Source: Salinimicrobium sp049680855 (lineage in GTDB: Bacteria; Bacteroidota; Bacteroidia; Flavobacteriales; Flavobacteriaceae). Taken from it: 64,000 nucleotides of DNA. The position numbers and the translations under genes are program-made. The stretch spans positions 1 to 64,000 of the forward strand of contig NZ_JBMPGS010000007.1 of the NCBI RefSeq assembly GCF_049680855.1, in the 5' to 3' direction. Positions 16,867-25,913 of this stretch are shown in pieces. The notes below the pieces were generated by a model. The model saw nothing but the letters and a program-made list of their open reading frames with translations, did not search any database and had not been told where the DNA came from. The number at the start of each line of letters is the position of its first letter. Position 1 is the stretch's first letter.

Positions 16867-19239
16867 TTATTCGTTCAATAACTGGTCCAGTCCGGCCATA
16901 TCCTGTACCAGGACCTGCCGGGCTTTACTTCCTTCAAAAGGACCTACCACACCGGCGGCTTCAAGCTGGTCAATAATTCTACCGGCCCTGTTGTATCCCA
17001 GTTTCAATTTTCGCTGCAGAAGAGAAGCCGAGCCTTGCTGGGCTATCACAATCACTTCGGCAGCTTCCCGAAACAGTTTATCTCTTTCGCTCTCATCAAT
17101 ATCAATACCTGTGCCACTTTCCTCCCCGCTATACTCGGGCAGAAGGTGCGCATTAGGATAGGCTTTTTGAGAACCAATGAATTCGGTGATCTTTTCGACT
17201 TCGGGAGTATCTACGAATGCACACTGCAGCCTGATCAAGGTATTCCCCTGGGTGAAAAGCATATCTCCTTTTCCTATAAGTTGGTCTGCGCCCTGGCTGT
17301 CAAGAATGGTACGAGAATCGATTTTAGAAGTTACTCTAAAAGCTATTCGGGCAGGGAAATTTGCTTTGATGATACCAGTAATTACATTTACCGAAGGTCT
17401 TTGTGTGGCAATGATAAGGTGAATTCCTATGGCTCTTGCCAGCTGCGCAAGACGTGCAATAGGTGCTTCTACTTCTTTGCCTGCGGTCATAATAAGATCT
17501 GCAAATTCATCTACCACAAGTACAATGTATGGCAGAAATTTATGTCCATTTTCAGGGTTAAGTTTCCGTGCTTTGAACTTTACATTATATTCCTTTATGT
17601 TTCGTACCATGGCATTTTTGAGCAGTTCATACCGCTCGTCCATCTCAATACAAAGGGAGTTGAGGGTGTTGATCACCTTGGTATTATCTGTAATAATCGC
17701 TTCCTCTGTGTCCGGAAGTTTGGCAAGATAGTGTCGTTCAATCTTATTAAACAGCGTAAGTTCTACCTTTTTTGGATCTACAAGAATGAACTTCACCTCT
17801 GCAGGATGTTTGGAGTAGAGGAGGGAAGTGAGAATTGCATTAAGTCCAACAGATTTTCCCTGACCGGTGGCACCGGCCATTAATAAGTGTGGCATTTTTG
17901 CGAGATCGACCACAAAAGTTTCATTGGAAATGGTTTTTCCAAGCGCCAAAGGCAACTCCATTTCGGCATTTTGGAAACGCGGCGAAGCAATGACCGAACG
18001 CATGGAAACAATGCTTGATTTTTTATTCGGAACTTCAATACCTATGGTTCCTTTCCCGGGAATAGGAGCAATAATTCTAATTCCCAGTGCCGAAAGTGAA
18101 AGCGCAATATCATCTTCCAGGCTCTTGATCTTGGAGATACGAATTCCTGCTTCGGGAATGATCTCGTACAAAGTGACCGTAGGACCAACTGTTGCTTTTA
18201 TCTGCGCAATCTCAATTTTATAATTCTTAAGGGTATCTACAATGCGGTTCTTGTTTTCCTCGAGCTCTTCCTGGTCAATCGTAATTCCGCCGCCATTTGC
18301 ATTGTAATCTTTGAGTAGTTCGAGAACAGGATATTTATAATTCTTTAATTCCAGCGTAGGATCAAATTCTCCAAAATCTGCCACCAGTTTTTTACTTAAA
18401 CCTTCTTCTTCCTCTTCTTCAACTGCGGTGGAAACTTCCATTTCCACATCATCTGGATTTTCTTCAGATTTTATAACCAGAGGTTCTGGCTTAGATTTCT
18501 CTTCAGAAATGTCATTTTTCAATGCCTCTTTTTCCACTGGGGTAACAGGTTCCTGCGGTTCAGGATCTTTTTTAACTTCGGGGATTTTCTCTTTTGAGTA
18601 GATAGAATTTTCCGAGGTAGTAGCGCTTGTGAAATCTTCTGAGATCTCACTTTTTGTACGGGCAAAAAGAGCCGTTACCTTTTCAGGAGTAATCTTGAGT
18701 CGTATCACCAGATAAGTGATCAATAGAAAGGTGAGCAGAAGAATGGTACCTGTAAAACCTATGTAGTCCTGTAAATAATCATTTATTTCAAAGCCCACAG
18801 TACCTCCCAGAAGGGGATTATTTGTTGCAAAAAAACCAAAAAATATCGAGAGCCATAACATGACCAAAATTCCCCAAAACCAGAAAGTGGCAAGTGGCTT
18901 TTTATTAACTCCAAAGAAAAGATAAATGCCTGTAAGTGCCGTTAAGATGGCAATGGCAAAAGAGGCCACACCAAAACCGCGAAATATGAAAAAATCACTT
19001 ACCCCGGCGCCAAACTTGCTTAACCAGTTTTTTGGCTCTACCTGCCTGTCAGAAAATTGATATAAAGTGCTTTGGTCAGCCTTCCAGTTAAACAGGTACG
19101 ACATAAAAGCCACGAGCAGTGCAAGCCCGAACAGCATTAAAAAACTTCCTAAAACCACCTTTTGCTGGCGATTAAGCTTGAGGGAGAAGTTTTTAGCTTT
19201 TTTCGGGGTTTTATTTTTAGTAGCTTTCTTTTTGGCCAT
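16867..19239 (-). CDS. ftsK: DNA translocase FtsK/SpoIIIE
   Basis: 790 residues; the ATG at 19239 begins the Lys-rich MAKKKATKNKTPKKAKNF. Four N-terminal transmembrane helices (to about 190) are followed by an acidic linker, then the motor: Walker A GATGQGKS at 456-463, Walker B VLVVDEFADLIM, IATQRPSVNVITG, and the C-terminal winged-helix gamma domain (SLLQRKLKLGYNRAGRIIDQLEAAGVVGP) that reads polarity sequences. It pumps chromosome ends through the septum during division. Shorter than the E. coli enzyme because the linker is short, as in other Bacteroidetes. A -7 element lies just upstream. Confidence 0.96.
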   Translation of the reverse strand: MAKKKATKNKTPKKAKNFSLKLNRQQKVVLGSFLMLFGLALLVAFMSYLFNWKADQSTLYQFSDRQVEPKNWLSKFGAGVSDFFIFRGFGVASFAIAILTALTGIYLFFGVNKKPLATFWFWGILVMLWLSIFFGFFATNNPLLGGTVGFEINDYLQDYIGFTGTILLLTFLLITYLVIRLKITPEKVTALFARTKSEISEDFTSATTSENSIYSKEKIPEVKKDPEPQEPVTPVEKEALKNDISEEKSKPEPLVIKSEENPDDVEMEVSTAVEEEEEEGLSKKLVADFGEFDPTLELKNYKYPVLELLKDYNANGGGITIDQEELEENKNRIVDTLKNYKIEIAQIKATVGPTVTLYEIIPEAGIRISKIKSLEDDIALSLSALGIRIIAPIPGKGTIGIEVPNKKSSIVSMRSVIASPRFQNAEMELPLALGKTISNETFVVDLAKMPHLLMAGATGQGKSVGLNAILTSLLYSKHPAEVKFILVDPKKVELTLFNKIERHYLAKLPDTEEAIITDNTKVINTLNSLCIEMDERYELLKNAMVRNIKEYNVKFKARKLNPENGHKFLPYIVLVVDEFADLIMTAGKEVEAPIARLAQLARAIGIHLIIATQRPSVNVITGIIKANFPARIAFRVTSKIDSRTILDSQGADQLIGKGDMLFTQGNTLIRLQCAFVDTPEVEKITEFIGSQKAYPNAHLLPEYSGEESGTGIDIDESERDKLFREAAEVIVIAQQGSASLLQRKLKLGYNRAGRIIDQLEAAGVVGPFEGSKARQVLVQDMAGLDQLLNE

Positions 19240-19260
19240 AGATGCTGTAAAGGATTTTGG

Positions 19261-19268
19261 CAAAAATA
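19261..19268 (-). promoter_or_regulatory. -7 promoter element TATTTTTG for ftsK
   Basis: Exact TAnnTTTG on the minus strand, about 22 bases before the ftsK ATG. It suggests that the ftsK-lolA-lptF/G-ribB block has its own promoter after the alpha/beta hydrolase gene. Confidence 0.55.
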
Positions 19269-19354
19269 CAAATTAGCCTCATCTAAAGTAAAGAAAATAG
19301 AAATACAATAAGGAAAGCTTGAAATTAAGTTTTAAATGGCTTAAGGTTAGATTT

Positions 19355-20347
19355 TTATCCTTTAATAAATTGAAGAAGAGGGGAAATATATCGATCAAAG
19401 GCTTCAATATGTGGCAGGTGCCCAACATCTTCTAATTCGACCAACTGTGCATTAGGGATCTTGTTCCGGGTTTCTTTTCCCAACTTTTCATATAAGCCCA
19501 TTGTGGCTCTTACTTCTTCTGAAACTAGATTTTTTCCCAGGGCTGTCCTGTCCCGGGTACCAATAATAAGAAGCGCAGGTACTTCTAGGTTATCGAATTC
19601 ATAGACAACGGGTTGAGTAAGTATCATGTCGTAGGTAAGTGCAGCATTCCACGCAATTAACGGGTAATTTTCGTTTAAAGTCCAGCCAGCCAAAAGTTTA
19701 GCCCATTGGGCATAATCTTCGTTCCAAGCACCGTCATAATAATTTTGTTTTTGGTAGGCTTTAATTGACTTGTAATCACTTTGCAGTTGATTTTCATACC
19801 AGTCGCTCACGCTCTGGTATGGAATCTTCAACTTCCAGTCCTCAAGGCCTATGGGATTTACCAGAATGAGATTTTCAGTGAATTCAGGATACATGAGAGC
19901 AAATCTAGTGGCGAGCATTCCTCCCATAGAATGTCCTAATACGGAGACCTTCTGAATATTTAAACTATCAAGTAGCTTTTTTGTATTTAAAGCCAGTTGC
20001 TGAAAAGTGTACTGGAAATATTCAGGTTTGGATGATTTTCCAAAGCCAATTTGATCGGGGGCAATGACTTTAAAACCTTCTGCTGTAAGCGCTTCAATGG
20101 TGGTTTCCCAATAGGCAGCATTAAAATTTTTTCCATGTAAGAGCACAACCGTTTTTCCGTTGAAATTGGTAGGTTCAACAGAGAGATAAGCCATCTTTAA
20201 ATTTTGCTCCTGGGCTTTTACATTGAAGAATTCCACAGGGTAAGGGTACTCATAATTTTCGAGATGTATGTCACGTTCTGTTACGTCTTCTTGTGCGATG
20301 AGCGGTAAAGCAATAAAAAGCTGTACCAGAAAAAAGAATATTCTCAT
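19355..20347 (-). CDS. secreted/periplasmic alpha/beta hydrolase
   Basis: 330 residues. The ATG at 20347 is chosen because it gives a clean signal peptide (MRIFFFLVQLFIALPLIAQ) and lies directly after the dgkA stop. The fold has oxyanion-loop LLHGKNFNAAYWE, nucleophile Ser in GHSMGG, Asp in GTRDRT and His in DVGHLPH: a complete triad. Family members include haloalkane dehalogenase-like and proline-iminopeptidase-like enzymes; the substrate is unknown. It sits between dgkA and ftsK in what is otherwise a conserved housekeeping order, so it may be a lineage-specific insertion. Confidence 0.85.
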   Translation of the reverse strand: MRIFFFLVQLFIALPLIAQEDVTERDIHLENYEYPYPVEFFNVKAQEQNLKMAYLSVEPTNFNGKTVVLLHGKNFNAAYWETTIEALTAEGFKVIAPDQIGFGKSSKPEYFQYTFQQLALNTKKLLDSLNIQKVSVLGHSMGGMLATRFALMYPEFTENLILVNPIGLEDWKLKIPYQSVSDWYENQLQSDYKSIKAYQKQNYYDGAWNEDYAQWAKLLAGWTLNENYPLIAWNAALTYDMILTQPVVYEFDNLEVPALLIIGTRDRTALGKNLVSEEVRATMGLYEKLGKETRNKIPNAQLVELEDVGHLPHIEAFDRYISPLLQFIKG

Positions 20348-20348
20348 A

Positions 20349-20711
20349 CTATGAAAAGATATAAGGAAAATAAATAAAAGCAGCAATGACCACAGCCGTA
20401 ATGGCGGCAACAAAAACGGCACCTGCAGCTACATCTTTAATGTGACCAATCTTGGCGTGAAAATCTGGATGTACAAAATCTGCGATCGCTTCAATGGCAG
20501 TATTCAAACCTTCTGCACACATGATGAGGCCAATGGCAAAAATTTGGAACATCCATTCGGTTGCAGTGATGTCAAAATAAATTCCGGCAATAGTAACCCC
20601 AATTGCAATTACAAATTGTACCTGGAAACTTGGCTCATGTTTTAACAGAAGCCAGGCTCCTTTAATTGCATAACCACCTCCGCGAATTCGGCCGGTGATA
20701 AATTTGTACAT
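20349..20711 (-). CDS. dgkA: diacylglycerol kinase family protein (undecaprenol kinase type)
   Basis: 120 residues with three transmembrane helices. SFQVQFVIAIGVTIAGIYFDITATEWMF and the catalytic EGLNTAIEAIADFV segment (Glu and Asn of the metal/ATP site) mark the prokaryotic DgkA fold. HAKIGHIKDVAAGAV is the C-terminal signature. In non-enteric bacteria such enzymes often phosphorylate undecaprenol instead of diacylglycerol. The ATG overlaps the tpx stop by one base (TAATG), so the two are translationally linked. Confidence 0.92.
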   Translation of the reverse strand: MYKFITGRIRGGGYAIKGAWLLLKHEPSFQVQFVIAIGVTIAGIYFDITATEWMFQIFAIGLIMCAEGLNTAIEAIADFVHPDFHAKIGHIKDVAAGAVFVAAITAVVIAAFIYFPYIFS

Positions 20712-21211
20712 TATAACAGTGTTTTTAGGGCCGCTAGATAATCCGGTTCATCTCCTATGTCTTTTACCTGCTGACTGTGTATTATTTTTCCGTTTTCATC
20801 AAGAACAATTACCACGCGGGATAGTAAACCTTCTAAAGGCCCGTCTATCATCTCAAGGCCGTAATCTTTTCCGAAGTTTCTCTCTTTAAAATCGGATAGA
20901 TTGATGACATTTTCGAGCCCTTCATCGTTGACAAATCTTTTTTGCGCAAAAGGTAAATCTCTAGAGATGCACAAAACTACAGTATTTTTGAGATCGGTGG
21001 CACGTTTGTTAAAATTTCTAACTGAAGTGGCACAAACTCCGGTATCAATACTGGGAAAGATGTTCATGATAACCCGCTGTCCTTTGTAATCCTGTAATGT
21101 GGCTGTGGTAAGGTCGGTTTTTATCAATTCGAAATGGGGTGCCTTTTCACCTGTTTCCGGAAGTCGACCGTATGTCGTAACAGGTTTGTTCTTAAAGGTT
21201 ATTTGTGACAT
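20711..21211 (-). CDS. tpx: thiol peroxidase
   Basis: 166 residues, the full Tpx length. The peroxidatic Cys lies in FPSIDTGVCATSVRNFN and the resolving Cys in VVLCISRDLPFAQKRF, the atypical two-Cys arrangement of this family. It reduces hydrogen and alkyl hydroperoxides with thioredoxin as donor, in the cytoplasm or periplasm depending on lineage; no signal peptide is visible here. First gene of tpx-dgkA-hydrolase. A thioredoxin gene lies just upstream at 21575-21886. Confidence 0.96.
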   Translation of the reverse strand: MSQITFKNKPVTTYGRLPETGEKAPHFELIKTDLTTATLQDYKGQRVIMNIFPSIDTGVCATSVRNFNKRATDLKNTVVLCISRDLPFAQKRFVNDEGLENVINLSDFKERNFGKDYGLEMIDGPLEGLLSRVVIVLDENGKIIHSQQVKDIGDEPDYLAALKTLL

Positions 21212-21288
21212 AAATATTTCTGTTATAGATTGATTAAGCCACTAAATTTAAAATATATGTCGTTGGCTTTTACTAAAAATATCATAAA

Positions 21289-21322
21289 ACATGAAAGGCT
21301 ACCCATATTTATGAGTAGCCCT
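21289..21322 (-). terminator. hairpin terminator after the peroxiredoxin-thioredoxin operon
   Basis: The inverted repeat AAAGGCTAC/GTAGCC(C)TTT with a 13-16 base loop lies 24 bases beyond the DUF6952 stop. The T run on the minus strand is short, so confidence is moderate. Confidence 0.6.
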
Positions 21323-21345
21323 TTTTACTTGATATTCAAATGGTT

Positions 21346-21594
21346 CTATTTGTCTATGGAACCAAGCACTTTTTTTACAAAGTTGTTTGCCGCATCACGT
21401 TCCGGCACACCGTCTTCTACCATTTTGTGAACTTCAATAGCCCCACAAACATTGGTTACAAGTTCTCCAATTACATCCATCTCCTGTTCGCTTACGGAGC
21501 GATGCTCGCAAAAGCTTTCCAGAACATCAAGGGTGCTCTCAAGCTTTTGAACATCATTGTTCTTTTGGAGATGTCTAATTACTGGTAACTTCAT
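21346..21594 (-). CDS. DUF6952-like small protein
   Basis: 82 residues, soluble and helical: MKLPVIRHLQKNN, then EMDVIGELVTNVCGAIEVHKMVEDG. In flavobacteria this type of small protein regularly follows a thioredoxin gene after a 2-Cys peroxiredoxin. The start overlaps the thioredoxin coding end by 20 bases. One cysteine (NVCGA) is present. The role is unknown; context suggests a part in peroxide reduction or thioredoxin exchange (inference). The family name is given from memory of the N-terminal pattern. Confidence 0.75.
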   Translation of the reverse strand: MKLPVIRHLQKNNDVQKLESTLDVLESFCEHRSVSEQEMDVIGELVTNVCGAIEVHKMVEDGVPERDAANNFVKKVLGSIDK

Positions 21595-21886
21595 CTACAA
21601 GTCCTTTTAAAAGTTCAAATTTGTTTGTTTGTACCTGGTTTACCAACTGCCCGTTTTTAAAAGCTGCAAAGGTAGGCAGGTTGTCTACTTTTGCGAGTTT
21701 TCTTGACTCAGGATTTTTTTCGGCATCCACTAAAAGAAAAGTTGCATCTTCATTTTCAGCGGCCAGTTTCTTGAACTTAGGTTTCATTAGACGGCAATTT
21801 CCACACCAGCCGGCCATATACTGTACGACCACTGTCTCATTGTCCGCAATTAATTCTGCTAAATTATCGTCTGTAAGTTCTTTCAT
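21575..21886 (-). CDS. thioredoxin family protein
   Basis: 103 residues with the active site WCGNC at about 27-31, a variant of the usual WCGPC. A thioredoxin fold follows (LLVDAEKNPESRKLAKVDNLPTFAAFKNG, with the cis-Pro in LPTF). No signal peptide, so cytoplasmic. Located 8 bases after the peroxiredoxin gene and overlapping the next gene, so it is probably the dedicated reductant of that peroxiredoxin. Confidence 0.9.
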   Translation of the reverse strand: MKELTDDNLAELIADNETVVVQYMAGWCGNCRLMKPKFKKLAAENEDATFLLVDAEKNPESRKLAKVDNLPTFAAFKNGQLVNQVQTNKFELLKGLVDEVTSN

Positions 21887-21894
21887 GATATATC

Positions 21895-22539
21895 TTAGTT
21901 TCTGCTTGTGCTTAGGTAAGAAGCAACACCTTCGCGGTTAGCATTCATAGCTTCTTTTCCTTCTTCCCAGTTTGCAGGACATACTTCTCCTTTTTCCTGT
22001 ACGTGAGAATAAGCATCAATTAATCTTAAAAATTCTTTTACATTTCTACCAAGTGGCATATGGTTGATTCCTTCATGGAATACTGTTCCTTCCTCATCGA
22101 TGAGGTAAGTTGCCCGGTATGTTACGTTGTCACCTTCTACAGTATAAACACCTGTTTCTTCGTTATAGTTTTCATTGCTAATGTCAAGAATTCCAAGCTG
22201 GTTACTTAGGTTTCTGTTAGAATCTGCAAGTATTGGGTAAGTTATACCTTCAATTCCTCCATCATCTTTTGGAGTATTCAACCATGCGAAATGAACTTCA
22301 GGAGTGTCACAAGAAGCACCAACAACCATTACATTTCTTTTTTCAAACTCTTCAAGAGCTTCCTGAAATGCATGAAGTTCTGTTGGGCATACAAAAGTGA
22401 AATCTTTTGGGTACCAAAACAACAATACTTTTTTACCATTGTTTTTTGCTTCTTCAAAGATATTTAATTTGAAGGTGTCACCCATGTCATTCATTGCGTT
22501 CACCTCTAAATTTGGGAATTTTTTTCCTACTAAAGCCAT
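21895..22539 (-). CDS. typical 2-Cys peroxiredoxin (AhpC/Prx1 type)
   Basis: 214 residues. The peroxidatic Cys lies in YPKDFTFVCPTELHAF and the resolving Cys in GEVCPANW, with a C-terminal YLSTSRN extension. The family reduces peroxides through an intersubunit disulfide. First gene of the peroxiredoxin-thioredoxin-DUF6952 operon, preceded by a good -7 element. Compared with AhpC (about 187 residues) it carries an insertion around residues 100-130 (DDGGIEGIT and neighbours) seen in a Bacteroidetes/actinobacterial branch. Confidence 0.94.
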   Translation of the reverse strand: MALVGKKFPNLEVNAMNDMGDTFKLNIFEEAKNNGKKVLLFWYPKDFTFVCPTELHAFQEALEEFEKRNVMVVGASCDTPEVHFAWLNTPKDDGGIEGITYPILADSNRNLSNQLGILDISNENYNEETGVYTVEGDNVTYRATYLIDEEGTVFHEGINHMPLGRNVKEFLRLIDAYSHVQEKGEVCPANWEEGKEAMNANREGVASYLSTSRN

Positions 22540-22577
22540 ATTACTTTTTATTTAAAATTTGTAGTTTAATTTGGCTG

Positions 22578-22585
22578 CAAAGATA
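22578..22585 (-). promoter_or_regulatory. -7 promoter element TATCTTTG for the peroxiredoxin operon
   Basis: Exact TAnnTTTG on the minus strand, 38 bases before the peroxiredoxin ATG, giving a leader of about 30 bases. No -33 TTG at standard spacing was found. Confidence 0.6.
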
Positions 22586-22680
22586 AATTTTAAGTAGGAG
22601 TTGGCGTACGCATCAAATTTTAATTTCCTATTGTAAAATAGAATTTGCTTATTGATTATAAAATGATTTATAAAATCGGC

Positions 22681-24174
22681 TTATGCTGGAGTTGCAGTAC
22701 TCTTGCTTTCTGCAAGTTGCCTGATCTTTATGTTAAAAGCAGCAAATAAAAGGGTCATGAACGGACTCAAATAATTAAAGATGGCGTATACAAAATAAGA
22801 GGCTACAGGTACTCCTAAAACCCCGCTGTGATATGCTCCGCAGGTATTCCAGGGAATCAATACTGAAGTCACTGTACCAGAATCTTCCAAAGAACGACTC
22901 AGATTCTCAGGGGCAAGGCCCTTGTCGCGATATGCTTTTGCAAACATCTTTCCAGGTACAACAATTGCCAGGTATTGGTCTGATGCGGTAGCGTTAAGCG
23001 CCAGGCAACTCACTACTGTACTGGTGAAAAGTCCAAAGGTGGTGTGAAAGAGGTTTAACAATGCACGACTAATGGCTGCAAGAGCACCTATGGCATCCAT
23101 AATGCCGCCAAAGACCATGGCACAAATAATTAACCAGATGGTGCCTAACATTCCCTCCATTCCACCCGAAGAAAATAGATCATTCAGGTCGGCATTTGAA
23201 GTAGTAATATTTGTCTCAATTGTAATGGCATTCATGAGTCCCACATAAGCGCTTTCAAAGTTCAAGGTTTCAGCTCCGGCAACTTCAGCAACTATCCCCG
23301 GCTGGAAAAAAAGGGCAGCTACAGCGCCTAAAAGAGTTCCCAGCAAAAGTGCAATAAGCGGTGGTGTTTTCTTAATAATGAGCACGATTACAAGAAGAGG
23401 AACTATAAACAACCAAGGACTTATCGTAAAAACGGCCTCAATGGAATTAAGTATAGAAGCGGTATCTGCAGTTCCGGAGGTGTCAATCGTGAACCCTAAA
23501 ATGACAAAAACCAGTATGGTGATAACAATAGTGGGTACTGTAGTGTACGTCATGTACCTTATATGCGTAAAAAGATCTGTTCCTGCCATGGCAGGTGCAA
23601 GGTTAGTAGTGTCACTGAGAGGAGAAAGCTTATCGCCAAAATATGCGCCAGATAAGATGGCTCCTGCCGTCATGCCTACTGAAATTCCAAGCGCTTCGGC
23701 AATTCCAATGAGAGCGATACCCACGGTAGCCGAAGTCGTCCAGCTACTTCCCGTGGCTACAGAAATCACTGCACAAATAATTACACACGCGGCTAAGAAA
23801 ATGGTAGGATTCAAAATTTGAAGTCCATAATAGATCATCGTGGGAATAATACCGCTAATAAGCCAGGTGCCGGCGAGGGATCCCACCAGCAGCAGTATTA
23901 ATATGGCACCAGTGGTTGCTTTTATGTTAGAGGCCACCTCCTCGACCATGAAGTCAAAAGAAACTTTATTGAAAACTCCTACAATTGCTGCTATGGCGCC
24001 ACCTAGCAGAAGAATGAACTGATTGGAACCATCTAAAGCCGAATCTCCATAAACGAAGACGTTATAAGCCAGCATTCCTACAAGGGCGAAAACCGGAAGC
24101 AGTGCTTCCCAAATGCTTAATTCTTTATTTTCAACAATTTTTTCTGTGTCCTTGATGAACTTCTCATCTTCCAT
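22681..24174 (-). CDS. nhaC: Na+/H+ antiporter NhaC family protein
   Basis: 497 residues and about 11-12 transmembrane helices. SGAYFGDKLSPLSDTTNLAPAMAGTDLFTHIRYM is a core signature of NhaC antiporters. SRSLEDSGTVTSVLIPWNTCGAYHSGVLGV forms the second conserved discontinuous-helix region. It is expected to exchange sodium for protons at the inner membrane, in line with a marine or saline habitat. Monocistronic, with about 200 bases on each side. Family-level call secure, ion preference inferred. Confidence 0.92.
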   Translation of the reverse strand: MEDEKFIKDTEKIVENKELSIWEALLPVFALVGMLAYNVFVYGDSALDGSNQFILLLGGAIAAIVGVFNKVSFDFMVEEVASNIKATTGAILILLLVGSLAGTWLISGIIPTMIYYGLQILNPTIFLAACVIICAVISVATGSSWTTSATVGIALIGIAEALGISVGMTAGAILSGAYFGDKLSPLSDTTNLAPAMAGTDLFTHIRYMTYTTVPTIVITILVFVILGFTIDTSGTADTASILNSIEAVFTISPWLFIVPLLVIVLIIKKTPPLIALLLGTLLGAVAALFFQPGIVAEVAGAETLNFESAYVGLMNAITIETNITTSNADLNDLFSSGGMEGMLGTIWLIICAMVFGGIMDAIGALAAISRALLNLFHTTFGLFTSTVVSCLALNATASDQYLAIVVPGKMFAKAYRDKGLAPENLSRSLEDSGTVTSVLIPWNTCGAYHSGVLGVPVASYFVYAIFNYLSPFMTLLFAAFNIKIRQLAESKSTATPA

Positions 24175-24373
24175 TCGTGGCAGTTTTTGTGCTGTAATGT
24201 TACGATTTTTCAGGAAGAGTTAAAAGTCTGTAATGAAAGTTTCAGCAGAAGGTGTTGATAATGAGTCGCATTAAAAGAGGCGTAGAATAAAAAAAATACT
24301 ATTATAGATCCAAAAATGTGCTTTCCAGTTCCTTTTTCAGAAATTTTCAGAACCTTATCGAAAACTGAATTTT

Positions 24374-25075
24374 CTAAATTGCCAGCTCGAGCGCTATTTC
24401 CATCATTTCCTTAAAAGTAGTTTCCCTTTCCTTGGAAGTAGTTTTTTTCCCTGTAACCAGAGAATCTGAAATAGTTAGAAGTGAAAGTGCATTTACCCCA
24501 TGTTTTGCAGCCATAGTATAAAGTCCCGAGGTTTCCATTTCTACACAAAGAACACCAAAGTTTGACCATTTTTGGTATGATTCAAACTCATCTTCATAGA
24601 ATTCATCGCTGGTAAGTACATTTCCGGCCTGTATAGGAATGTTCTTCTTTTTTGCGGTTTCCACAGCTTTTATAAAAAGGTCATAATTTGCAGTGGGGGC
24701 AAAATCTGCACCCTCAAACCGCGCCTGATTAATTGCGGAAGTGGAGGAAGCAGCCATGGCTATGACAATATCTCGTAATTTGATATGTTTTTGGTAAGAG
24801 CCGGCACTTCCAACCCGAATCAGGTTTTTGACATTATAATCTGTAATTAGCTCGTGCGTATAGATCGAAATGGAAGGAACACCCATCCCGGTTCCCTGTA
24901 CCGAAATTCTTTTTCCTTTATAAGTTCCGGTATACCCAAACATGTTGCGGACTTGATTATAACAAAAGGCATTTTCGAGGTATGTTTCTGCAATCCATTT
25001 CGCTCTCAAAGGATCCCCCGGAAGTAAAACAGTTTCTGCAATTTCTCCTTTTTTAGCTTCAATATGAATGCTCAT
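24374..25075 (-). CDS. deoD: purine-nucleoside phosphorylase, DeoD hexameric type
   Basis: 233 residues. Signatures VLLPGDPLRAKWIAETYL (phosphate site) and CVEMETSGLYTMAAKHG (nucleoside-binding Glu-Met-Glu) are those of the E. coli-type hexameric enzyme; SLLTISDSLVTGKK carries the catalytic Asp. It splits purine (deoxy)nucleosides with phosphate. The ATG overlaps the deoC stop by 4 bases (ATGA), so it is translationally coupled. Together they take deoxynucleosides to bases and acetaldehyde plus glyceraldehyde 3-phosphate, after a mutase not seen here. Confidence 0.96.
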   Translation of the reverse strand: MSIHIEAKKGEIAETVLLPGDPLRAKWIAETYLENAFCYNQVRNMFGYTGTYKGKRISVQGTGMGVPSISIYTHELITDYNVKNLIRVGSAGSYQKHIKLRDIVIAMAASSTSAINQARFEGADFAPTANYDLFIKAVETAKKKNIPIQAGNVLTSDEFYEDEFESYQKWSNFGVLCVEMETSGLYTMAAKHGVNALSLLTISDSLVTGKKTTSKERETTFKEMMEIALELAI

Positions 25076-25725
25076 CGTTTTAGTTCTTTTACAATTGATA
25101 CTCCTGAAGAAGTTCCTATTCGATCAACTCCCATTTCTATATAACTTAGAGCCGTATCGAGGTTTTTAATTCCGCCAGAAGCTTTGATCTTCGCCTTACC
25201 TTCCACTGCTTCCTTCATAATCTTAACATCGTTCATTTCGGCGCCGCCGGTGCCAAATCCCGTAGAAGTTTTGACAAAATCTGCGTTGGCTTTTACGGCA
25301 AGATTACAGGCGATATTAATTTCTTCTCGTGTAAGATAACAGGTTTCTATGATTACTTTGAGAACATTAGCACCAATGGCTTTTTTTATACTCTTAATTT
25401 CCTGTTCCAGTTCGTTGAACTTTCGGTCTTTCAGAAATCCAATATTGATGACCATATCAATTTCTGAAGCGCCATCTGTTATAGCATTTTCAGCTTCAAA
25501 AATTTTGGCTTCGGAAGACATTGCGCCCAAAGGAAAACCTACAACCGAACAAACTGCAACTTTAGTTTCTGAAAGTTCTTTTTTTGCAAGTGAGACATAA
25601 CTGCTGTTTACGCAAACCGAAAAGAATTTGTTTTCTATAGCTTCTTTGCACAAATCTTTAATATCATTTTCAGAAGCGGTCGCATTGAGAAACGTGTGGT
25701 CTATATATTTATTTATTTCTATCAT
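25072..25725 (-). CDS. deoC: deoxyribose-phosphate aldolase
   Basis: 217 residues, a TIM barrel starting INKYIDHTFLNA. The Schiff-base lysine lies in DFVKTSTGFG and the second lysine in KIKASGGIKN; VVGFPLGAMSSEAK is also characteristic. It cleaves deoxyribose 5-phosphate to acetaldehyde and glyceraldehyde 3-phosphate. First gene of the deoC-deoD pair. Confidence 0.96.
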   Translation of the reverse strand: MIEINKYIDHTFLNATASENDIKDLCKEAIENKFFSVCVNSSYVSLAKKELSETKVAVCSVVGFPLGAMSSEAKIFEAENAITDGASEIDMVINIGFLKDRKFNELEQEIKSIKKAIGANVLKVIIETCYLTREEINIACNLAVKANADFVKTSTGFGTGGAEMNDVKIMKEAVEGKAKIKASGGIKNLDTALSYIEMGVDRIGTSSGVSIVKELKR

Positions 25726-25795
25726 AAAATGGCTATTTGCAAAGTTTAGACACTCGTTTTTCCCCTACAATGACCTTAATCATAAGAGCGGGGAT

Positions 25796-25824
25796 AAAAA
25801 AAGCTGTTCAGGAAAACAGCTTTT
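25796..25824 (-). terminator. rho-independent terminator
   Basis: Hairpin AAAAGCTGTT/AACAGCTTTT with a T tract on the minus strand, about 90 bases beyond the stop of the PLP-enzyme gene and after the hairpin at 25866. Together they end that transcript before deoC. Confidence 0.8.
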
Positions 25825-25865
25825 GTATTACAAATATAAGGAAACATTGGTGTAAAGAATAGAAA

Positions 25866-25902
25866 GAACGGACTTCAAAAATGACATTTTTAGAGCCCGT
25901 TC
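25866..25902. repeat. intergenic hairpin, AAAAATGNCATTTTT core
   Basis: Outer stem GAACGG/CCGTTC, five partly paired bases, then AAAAATG-A-CATTTTT, total 37 nt. It has the same design and length as the element at 5693-5729 with an unrelated outer stem. It lies 11 bases beyond the stop of the minus-strand PLP-enzyme gene. Confidence 0.7.
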
Positions 25903-25913
25903 CACTTTTGGAT

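Noticed and set aside
17035..17883. Long open frame opposite ftsK
   Set aside because: Antisense shadow of ftsK; Cys/Phe/Tyr-rich translation without domain structure.
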